A DNA stretch of 8,885 bases from Actinocrinis sp035946395 (GTDB lineage Bacteria; Actinomycetota; Actinomycetes; Streptomycetales; Catenulisporaceae): NCBI RefSeq assembly GCF_035946395.1, contig NZ_DASYZI010000208.1, positions 1 to 8,885 of the forward strand. Reading direction: 5' to 3'. Below, piece after piece: positions 5,107 to 8,885 of this stretch (position 1 is its first letter; every line of letters starts with the position of its first letter). The notes below the pieces were generated by a model. That model worked only from the letters and a program-made list of their open reading frames with translations, was not told the origin of the DNA and ran no database searches. The position numbers were made by a program, and so were the translations under genes.

Positions 5107-6429
5107 TCAGCCTAGCCCGGCAAGCCTGCGCAGGATGAACTCCCGTTCCACGGCACCTTCGGTCAGCGCCAGTGCCTCTTGGTAGGCCTGCGCCGCCTCG
5201 TCCCTGCGACCGAGGCGGCGCAGGAGATCGGCCTTCGCCGCGGGCAGGTACCGGTAGCCGGCGAGGCTCGTGTCGCGCTTGTCGTCCAAGTGCCGCTCCA
5301 ACTCCGCGATCTCGGCGAGCCCTGCCTCCGGCCCGTCAGCCATCGCACACGCGGCAGCACGATTGAGAGCGACTACCGAGGATGGCCATACGCACATGAG
5401 CACGTCGTAAAGGCGCACGATCTGCGGCCAATCCGTGCCCGAATACGTGGGCGCTTCGCTGTGCAGGGCGGCGATCGCTGCCTGAAGGGCGTACCTGCCC
5501 GGCTGCCCGCCGCGCAGCGCCTCAGTGACCAGGAACGAACCCTCCTTGATCTGCTCCTGATTCCACAGCGTCCGGTCCTGGTCTTCGAGCAGGACCAGCC
5601 GTCCGGCCGCGTCGGTACGGGCCTTCTCGCGCGCGTCGGTGAGCAGCAGCAGCGCCAGCAGGCCGCGCACCTCGCGCTCGTCGGGCATCAGCTTGAGCAG
5701 CATCCGCGCCAGGTCGATCGCGCGTTGCGCCAGCTCACGCTGCATCAGTTCGGCGCCCGTGGGATCCGTATGCCCGGTCGTATAGACCAGGTGCACCACC
5801 GAGAGCACGGCGCGCAGCCGGTCCGGCAGCTCGTTCGTCTCGGGCACCCGGTACGGGATGCGGGCCGCGGCGATCTTCTTCTTGGCCCGGGTGACCCGCG
5901 CGGCCATCGTCGCCTCGGAGACCAGGAAGGCGTCCGCGATCTGCCGGGTCGTCAGGCCGCAGACCAGCCTGAGGGTCAGCGCGATCTGCGCCTCGACGCC
6001 GAGCGCCGGGTGGCAGCAGGTGAACACCAGGCGCAGCCGGTCGTCCGGGATCGCGCCGCCGTCCCCGAACCGCCCGACGAACTCGCTGTCGAGTTCGTCG
6101 TCCAGCGCGCCGTGGCTCGGCTCCGGCTCGACCAGCAGCGGCAGCTTGTTGCGCAGCGCCTGCTGGCGCCGATAGAGGTCCAGCGCCCGGCGGCGGGCCG
6201 TGGTCGTCAGCCAGGCGCCGGGACTGTTCGGCACGCCCTGCCGGGTCCACGCGTCGAGCGCCGCCAGGTAGGCGTCCTGTACGCACTCCTCGGCCAGATC
6301 GAGATCCCCGGCGACACGCACCGTCGCGGCGAGCACGAAGGCCCATTCGCGACGGTGCGCGTCCGCCACGGCCGACCGCACCTCGTCCGCGGCACCCTGT
6401 GGTTCAGGCATCGCGTGCTCAGACATCAC
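5107..6429 (-). CDS. ECF42-type RNA polymerase sigma factor with C-terminal TPR/DUF6596 region
   Basis: The 440-residue product has a sigma-70 region 2 at about 25-91 (DLAEECVQDAYLAALDAW, then GAWLTTTARRRALDLYRR). Region 4 spans about 130-190 (FTCCHPAL, then the helix-turn-helix GLTTRQIADAFLVSEATMAARVTRAKKKI). A long C-terminal extension follows, including DRTLWNQEQIKEG (285-297) and TPR-like helices (about 300-435, ending DEAAQAYQEALALT). This is the ECF42 architecture, in which the extension, not a separate anti-sigma factor, is thought to control activity. The group is typically linked to DGPF/YCII genes, as here: one lies 56 nt upstream on the same strand. The start is uncertain. GTG 6429, ATG 6426 and ATG 6411 are in frame and lie within a tandem repeat array. 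DUF2530 follows after 5 nt. Confidence 0.93.
   Translation of the reverse strand: MMSEHAMPEPQGAADEVRSAVADAHRREWAFVLAATVRVAGDLDLAEECVQDAYLAALDAWTRQGVPNSPGAWLTTTARRRALDLYRRQQALRNKLPLLVEPEPSHGALDDELDSEFVGRFGDGGAIPDDRLRLVFTCCHPALGVEAQIALTLRLVCGLTTRQIADAFLVSEATMAARVTRAKKKIAAARIPYRVPETNELPDRLRAVLSVVHLVYTTGHTDPTGAELMQRELAQRAIDLARMLLKLMPDEREVRGLLALLLLTDAREKARTDAAGRLVLLEDQDRTLWNQEQIKEGSFLVTEALRGGQPGRYALQAAIAALHSEAPTYSGTDWPQIVRLYDVLMCVWPSSVVALNRAAACAMADGPEAGLAEIAELERHLDDKRDTSLAGYRYLPAAKADLLRRLGRRDEAAQAYQEALALTEGAVEREFILRRLAGLG
5109..5114 (-). promoter_or_regulatory. -10-like TAGGCT 7 nt upstream of DUF2530 GTG
   Basis: On the minus strand TAGGCT is followed by GACCGCC and then GTG 5101. This is the same spacing as the leaderless-type start of DUF3027. 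It lies at the very 3' end of the sigma gene. It could give DUF2530 transcription independent of the sigma operon. The same hexamer is found before both MFS genes. Confidence 0.35.
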
Positions 6430-6465
6430 TGTGCTTCAGACGTCGTCGTGCTTCAGACATCGCTG
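6399..6465 (-). repeat. Four 16-17-nt tandem repeats spanning the sigma factor start
   Basis: Plus-strand units are GTGGTTCAGGCATCGC (6399-6414), GTGCTCAGACATCACT (6415-6430), GTGCTTCAGACGTCGTC (6431-6447) and GTGCTTCAGACATCGCTG (6448-6465). Read on the coding strand, three of the four carry ATG(T/C)CTGA, and each ends in a GA(A)GCAC-like stretch that could act as a weak SD for the next ATG. The array covers all candidate starts of the sigma gene and most of the 56-nt gap after the DGPF gene. Confidence 0.8.
6419..6460 (-). other. 13-codon upstream ORF overlapping the sigma start
   Basis: ATG at 6460, in the distal repeat unit, opens a 13-residue frame that ends in TGA at 6421-6419. The stop overlaps the sigma-frame ATG TCT GAG at 6426, so termination would leave ribosomes beside the sigma start. 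SD support is weak (GGGA at 8 nt). It may simply be a by-product of the repeat. Confidence 0.3.
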
Positions 6466-6485
6466 CGGTCCCGGCGGCAGAGCGC

Positions 6486-6824
6486 CTAGAAGACCATGAT
6501 CGGCCGGACCTCGACGCCGCCGTTGAGCACCGGCACCAGCTTGCCTATGGCCAGCGCCTTGTCCAGGTCCTCGGCCTCGACCAGGTAGTAGCCGCCGAGC
6601 GCCTCCTTGGTCTCGGCGAACGGCCCGTCGGTGACCACGTCGCCGCGGATGCTCGTGGCGGTCGGGCTCGGCTGGAGCGCGTGGCCGCTCACGATCTTGC
6701 CGCCGAGCTCGACCACCTGCTCCGCGAAGCGGTTGTGCGCGGTCAGCATCCGGTCGAACTCATCCTGCGCAGCGGCGGCCCATGTCGCCTCGTCGTCGAA
6801 AATCAGGATCATGTACTCGGCCAT
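6486..6824 (-). CDS. YCII-related DGPF-domain protein, ECF42 partner
   Basis: The 112-residue product fits the YCII/DGPF family: the N-terminal strand MAEYMILIFDDEATW, the central helix (21-40), and the signature DGPFAETKEALGGYYLVEAEDLDKAL at 66-91 (Asp66, Gly67, Pro68, Phe69). It ends in a final strand EVRPIMVF. The dimeric ferredoxin-like fold and cytoplasmic location are inferred from the family. The biochemical role of DGPF proteins is not established. Start ATG 6824 is well supported by AAAGGA at 8 nt. A perfect match to the published ECF42 promoter pattern lies upstream, and the ECF42 sigma gene follows in the same direction. This gene is therefore very likely the direct target of that sigma factor. 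Confidence 0.93.
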   Translation of the reverse strand: MAEYMILIFDDEATWAAAAQDEFDRMLTAHNRFAEQVVELGGKIVSGHALQPSPTATSIRGDVVTDGPFAETKEALGGYYLVEAEDLDKALAIGKLVPVLNGGVEVRPIMVF

Positions 6825-6865
6825 GCTGGTGTCCTTTCACCTCGGAGCGGTTCCGACACCCTTCC

Positions 6866-6892
6866 GACGAACAGCATGCCGCCGAATCGACA
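6866..6892 (-). promoter_or_regulatory. ECF42-type promoter of the DGPF-sigma operon
   Basis: On the minus strand TGTCGA (6892-6887) is followed after exactly 17 nt by CGTC (6869-6866). From memory, the reported ECF42 motif is TGTCGA at -35 and CG(A/T)C at -10, and this agrees on both elements. The predicted transcription start is near 6860, giving a leader of about 35 nt with a strong SD at 8 nt from ATG 6824. It implies that the sigma factor transcribes its own operon. Confidence 0.7.
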
Positions 6893-6954
6893 ACCCCGCC
6901 GTGCGGATCCGTGAACTCGGGGATGTAAGGACCGAAGTACGGAATAACCTGTTT

Positions 6955-6975
6955 CTCATTAGCGTATCTAATGAG
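6955..6975. promoter_or_regulatory. Perfect 8-5-8 palindrome, MarR-type operator candidate
   Basis: CTCATTAG (6955-6962) and CTAATGAG (6968-6975) are exact reverse complements around CGTAT. The AT-rich TTAG...CTAA core resembles MarR-family operators. It abuts the TAGGCT -10 candidate at 6977, so a bound dimer would block RNA polymerase at the EntS-type MFS gene. It stands 62 bp upstream of the ECF42 promoter on the other strand. No MarR gene is present in the window. Confidence 0.65.
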
Positions 6976-6976
6976 G

Positions 6977-6982
6977 TAGGCT
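6977..6982 (+). promoter_or_regulatory. -10 candidate for the EntS-type MFS gene
   Basis: TAGGCT fits TANNNT and lies 29 nt before the TTG start at 7012. This leaves a short leader that contains the GAGGGGG ribosome site. No clear -35 is visible at 17 nt, where the left arm of the palindrome lies. Confidence 0.4.
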
Positions 6983-7011
6983 CACCACCGCACCGACCGA
7001 GGGGGTTGCCC

Positions 7012-8301
7012 TTGAGCGCGCAAAGCGCCCTGAAATCCACGTTCCGATCGCTCAGCAACCGCAACTACCGGCTCTTCTTTGCAGGGCAACTCGTCTCCAA
7101 CACCGGCAGCTGGATGCAACGCATCGCTCAGGACTGGCTGGTGCTGGCGCTGACCCACAGCGGCATCGCGCTCGGTGTGGTCTCAGCGCTCCAGTTCCTG
7201 CCGATCCTGCTGCTCTCGGTCTGGGGCGGTGCGCTGGCCGACCGCTACCGCAAGCGCATCATGCTGATCATCACGCAGAGCGCCATGGGCGTCCTCGCCT
7301 TGGCGCTCGGTCTGCTCACGGTCACCGGGGTGGTGACGGTCTGGCAGATCTACCTGTTCGCCCTCGCCCTCGGCGCGGTCGCCGCGCTCGACACTCCGGC
7401 ACGCCAGTCCTTCGTGGTCGAGATGGTCGGCCCGGAGCAGTTGCAGAACGCCGTCTCGCTCAACTCGGCGAACTTCAATCTCGGCCGGGTCGTCGGTCCG
7501 GCGGTTGCCGGTGTGATGATCGGCCTGTTCAGCTCCGAGGTGGCCGGCAGCGGCTGGGTGTTCCTCATCAACGCGGTCTCGTACGTCGCGGTGGTCACCG
7601 GCATCGCCGCGATCCGGCCGCGCGAGCTGCTACCCGCCAAGCGGATCGAGCGGCGCCGCGGCCAGCAGATCGAGGGTTTCCGCTATCTGCGCACCCGCCC
7701 CGACCTGCTCGCCGTGCTCGCCACCGTGCTGGTGTTCGGGACCTTCGGGCTCAACTTCCCGGTTCTGCTGCCGCTGTTCACCACCCGGGTCTTCCACTCC
7801 GGCGCGTCCGCCTACGGGCTGCTGTCCGCGATCATGGCCGTCGGTTCGCTGACCGGCGCGCTGCTCGCGGCCCGCCGCGGAACCTCTCGGATACGTGTCA
7901 TCCTGGGCGGTGCGCTGGCATTCGGTGCCTTAGAAGTAATCAGCGCCATGATGCCGGATTTCGCCACGTTCGCCGTGCTGCTTCTGCTCACGGGCATCGC
8001 CGCGCTGACTGTGGCCACGACGGCGAACTCGGTCATTCAGACCACTGTGGTACCGCAGTTGCGCGGCCGGGTGATGGGTGTCTACCTGCTCGTATTCATG
8101 GGCGGCACTCCGATCGGCTCGCCGCTGGTCGGCTGGATGGCCGGTCTGGTCGGAGTACGCTGGACACTGGCGTTCTGCGGCGTGGCCACCGCGCTCTGCG
8201 CGATCAGCGCGGCGTACGTGCTCGCCTGGCGCACCGATCAGAGAATTCTGGCCAGTGTGACCCGCCGCCCGCACGTCGCAGTGGTGCCGCGTACCGCATG
8301 A
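7012..8301 (+). CDS. MFS exporter of the EntS / MFS_3 type
   Basis: The 429-residue product begins FRSLSNRNYRLFFAGQLVSNTGSWMQRIAQDWLVL (11-45), typical of the EntS-like branch of the major facilitator superfamily. The loop 2-3 motif is GGALADRYRKRIML (72-85), and ALDTPARQSFVVEMV (125-139) is also characteristic. About 12 transmembrane helices are expected in the cytoplasmic membrane, with a basic central loop (202-230, RIERRRGQQ). Family members export siderophores, drugs or metabolites; the substrate here is unknown. Start TTG 7012 is chosen because GAGGGGG ends 6 nt before it. TTG 7006 is weaker, and the open frame further upstream (to 6607) only shadows the DGPF gene. A TTA codon lies at 7930-7932. 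The upstream palindrome suggests ligand-controlled repression, and thpR follows on the same strand after 159 nt. Confidence 0.93.
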   Translation: MSAQSALKSTFRSLSNRNYRLFFAGQLVSNTGSWMQRIAQDWLVLALTHSGIALGVVSALQFLPILLLSVWGGALADRYRKRIMLIITQSAMGVLALALGLLTVTGVVTVWQIYLFALALGAVAALDTPARQSFVVEMVGPEQLQNAVSLNSANFNLGRVVGPAVAGVMIGLFSSEVAGSGWVFLINAVSYVAVVTGIAAIRPRELLPAKRIERRRGQQIEGFRYLRTRPDLLAVLATVLVFGTFGLNFPVLLPLFTTRVFHSGASAYGLLSAIMAVGSLTGALLAARRGTSRIRVILGGALAFGALEVISAMMPDFATFAVLLLLTGIAALTVATTANSVIQTTVVPQLRGRVMGVYLLVFMGGTPIGSPLVGWMAGLVGVRWTLAFCGVATALCAISAAYVLAWRTDQRILASVTRRPHVAVVPRTA

Positions 8302-8311
8302 TGGGTCGAGT

Positions 8312-8336
8312 GGCACCGTCGCCAGTGGCGCGTGCC
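8312..8336 (+). terminator. Hairpin terminator candidate after the MFS gene
   Basis: GGCAC (8312-8316) pairs with GTGCC (8332-8336), and CGCC (8320-8323) with GGCG (8327-8330) around the loop AGT. The internal loop is 3 nt on one side and 1 nt on the other. It begins 10 nt after the MFS stop. No U-run follows. Confidence 0.5.
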
Positions 8337-8353
8337 TGACGGCTCTTGGAACT

Positions 8354-8428
8354 TAACCGGGACCTTGGGGCGGTTGTAGGCTCGACCGCCGTTGCGCGTC
8401 GGCCGATCCTGAGCCGCCGTCCCGGTTA
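8354..8428 (+). other. Long-range inverted repeat with two inner hairpins (candidate structured element upstream of thpR)
   Basis: TAACCGGGAC (8354-8363) is a perfect reverse complement of GTCCCGGTTA (8419-8428), 55 nt apart. Enclosed are GGCGGT/ACCGCC (8369-8374 with 8385-8390, 10-nt loop) and CGGC/GCCG (8400-8403 with 8413-8416, 9-nt loop). Together they form a possible three-way junction ending 32 nt before the thpR ATG. The loop of the first inner hairpin contains TAGGCT (8376-8381), another -10-like hexamer, so the region could instead be a promoter with distant operator half-sites. The rest of the 8302-8460 gap holds the terminator hairpin and the thpR SD. Confidence 0.45.
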
Positions 8429-8460
8429 TGTTCGAAGAGGGCCCTTGACCGGAGGTCTCG

Positions 8461-8885
8461 ATGCGGCTGTTCGTCGCGGTGATCCCGCCGCGCCCCGTCG
8501 TGTTGGAACTACGCGCCGCACTGACCACCCTGCCGCATGACAACCCCCGGCTGCGCTGGTGCCGTCCGGATACTTGGCACGTCACCCTGGCGTTCTTCGG
8601 CGAAGTGGCCGAGGACGCGCTGGACGACCTCAAGGACCGGCTCGGCCGCGCGGCCGCACGCAACACCCCGATGGAGCTCGCCCTGGCGGGAGGCGGCCAC
8701 TTCGGCGGGCGCACGCTGTGGACCGGGGTCCAGGGCGAACGCGACCGGCTCGGCAGGCTCGCCGAGTCGGTGAACGGCGTCGCCCGGCGCTGTCACATCA
8801 AGGTGGACGAGCGTCCGTTCCGGCCCCACCTGACGCTGGCGCGGGTGCGCGACTCGGCGAACGGGAACGGCTCGGCCAAGGCCGG
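8461..8885 (+). CDS. thpR: RNA 2',3'-cyclic phosphodiesterase ThpR (3' end beyond window)
   Basis: The first 141 codons of a 2H phosphoesterase are present and the frame runs off the window. The N-terminus MRLFVAVIPP is typical of the family (formerly 2'-5' RNA ligase LigT). Both catalytic HxTx motifs are visible: His40-Val-Thr42-Leu in RPDTWHVTLAFFGEV, and His123-Leu-Thr125-Leu in ERPFRPHLTLARV. These histidines hydrolyse 2',3'-cyclic phosphate RNA ends to 2'-phosphates in the family. The protein should be cytoplasmic and about 175-195 residues when complete. Start ATG 8461 has GGAGG at 5 nt spacing, a strong SD. It is co-directional with the MFS gene but separated by a terminator-like hairpin, so it probably has its own promoter. 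TATGTT at 8427-8432 is a weak -10 candidate. Confidence 0.94.
   Translation, partial: MRLFVAVIPPRPVVLELRAALTTLPHDNPRLRWCRPDTWHVTLAFFGEVAEDALDDLKDRLGRAAARNTPMELALAGGGHFGGRTLWTGVQGERDRLGRLAESVNGVARRCHIKVDERPFRPHLTLARVRDSANGNGSAKA

Noticed and set aside
6399..6465. CRISPR-like repeat array
   Set aside because: Units are only 16-17 nt and directly adjacent, with no spacers and no cas genes nearby.
5179..6489. 436-residue plus-strand open frame
   Set aside because: It is the exact antisense shadow of the ECF42 sigma gene, with repetitive Arg/Gln/Leu composition and no SD.
6844..6857. A second TGTCGG element closer to the DGPF start as an alternative ECF promoter
   Set aside because: It lacks a CG(A/T)C element at suitable spacing and would put the start too close to, or past, the ribosome-binding site.
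6607..7011. N-terminal extension of the EntS-type MFS protein
   Set aside because: The frame is open only because it shadows the DGPF gene. The SD GAGGGGG and the family N-terminus support the TTG start at 7012.
1..8885. Mobile element, phage, defence or toxin-antitoxin island
   Set aside because: No integrase, transposase, terminal repeats, nuclease or toxin-like genes are found. Apart from a few local stretches, composition is uniform and genes belong to conserved actinobacterial families.

Overview
The window is a high-GC, densely packed stretch of actinobacterial chromosome. The evidence for this is the very strong G/C bias at third codon positions, the GTG/TTG starts, the futalosine (MqnA-D) menaquinone route, and the DUF3027, DUF2530 and ECF42 sigma families. 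A streptomycete-like or Catenulispora-like actinomycete fits, but the sequence alone does not settle the genus. I see no phage, transposon, CRISPR array, RNA gene or plasmid feature. Most of it looks like conserved core chromosome.

Layout. (1) 2-220 (+) is the 3' end of an unrecognised gene. It converges on mqnD, and the two stop codons sit inside one shared inverted repeat. (2) 3426-246 (-) is a probable operon: MFS-like membrane protein, futalosine hydrolase (mqnB), 1,4-dihydroxy-6-naphthoate synthase (mqnD). Junctions are tight, with a 4-nt overlap and a strong Shine-Dalgarno (SD) sequence between mqnB and mqnD. (3) 3504-4442 (+) is a divergent DUF3027 gene with a leaderless-type start. 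(4) 4687-4520 (-) is a tiny CxxC...CxxC protein. (5) 6824-4769 (-) is a three-gene cluster: YCII/DGPF-domain protein, ECF42-type sigma factor with C-terminal TPR region, and DUF2530 membrane protein. A sequence matching the reported ECF42 promoter (TGTCGA-N17-CGTC) lies in front of the DGPF gene, which implies an autoregulatory loop. (6) 7012-8301 (+) is a second, EntS-type MFS exporter, preceded by a perfect 8-5-8 palindrome that looks like a MarR-type operator. (7) 8461-end (+) is the start of the RNA 2',3'-cyclic phosphodiesterase gene thpR, with an unusual 10-bp inverted repeat upstream that could fold as a three-way junction.

Functionally, mqnB and mqnD catalyse two steps of futalosine-dependent menaquinone synthesis. 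The DGPF/sigma pair forms a self-contained regulatory module with no obvious anti-sigma factor. The remaining genes are conserved neighbours of unknown or housekeeping role.

The most unusual theme is small tandem duplications of 12-30 bp at five places: the sigma start, the mqnB start, inside mqnB, inside mqnD, and the 5' end of DUF3027. The sigma-start array repeats the initiation region itself. TTA leucine codons in three genes, including mqnD, are also noteworthy. I found no convincing new multi-gene system. The best candidates for something undescribed are the sigma start-codon repeat array and the structured region before thpR.
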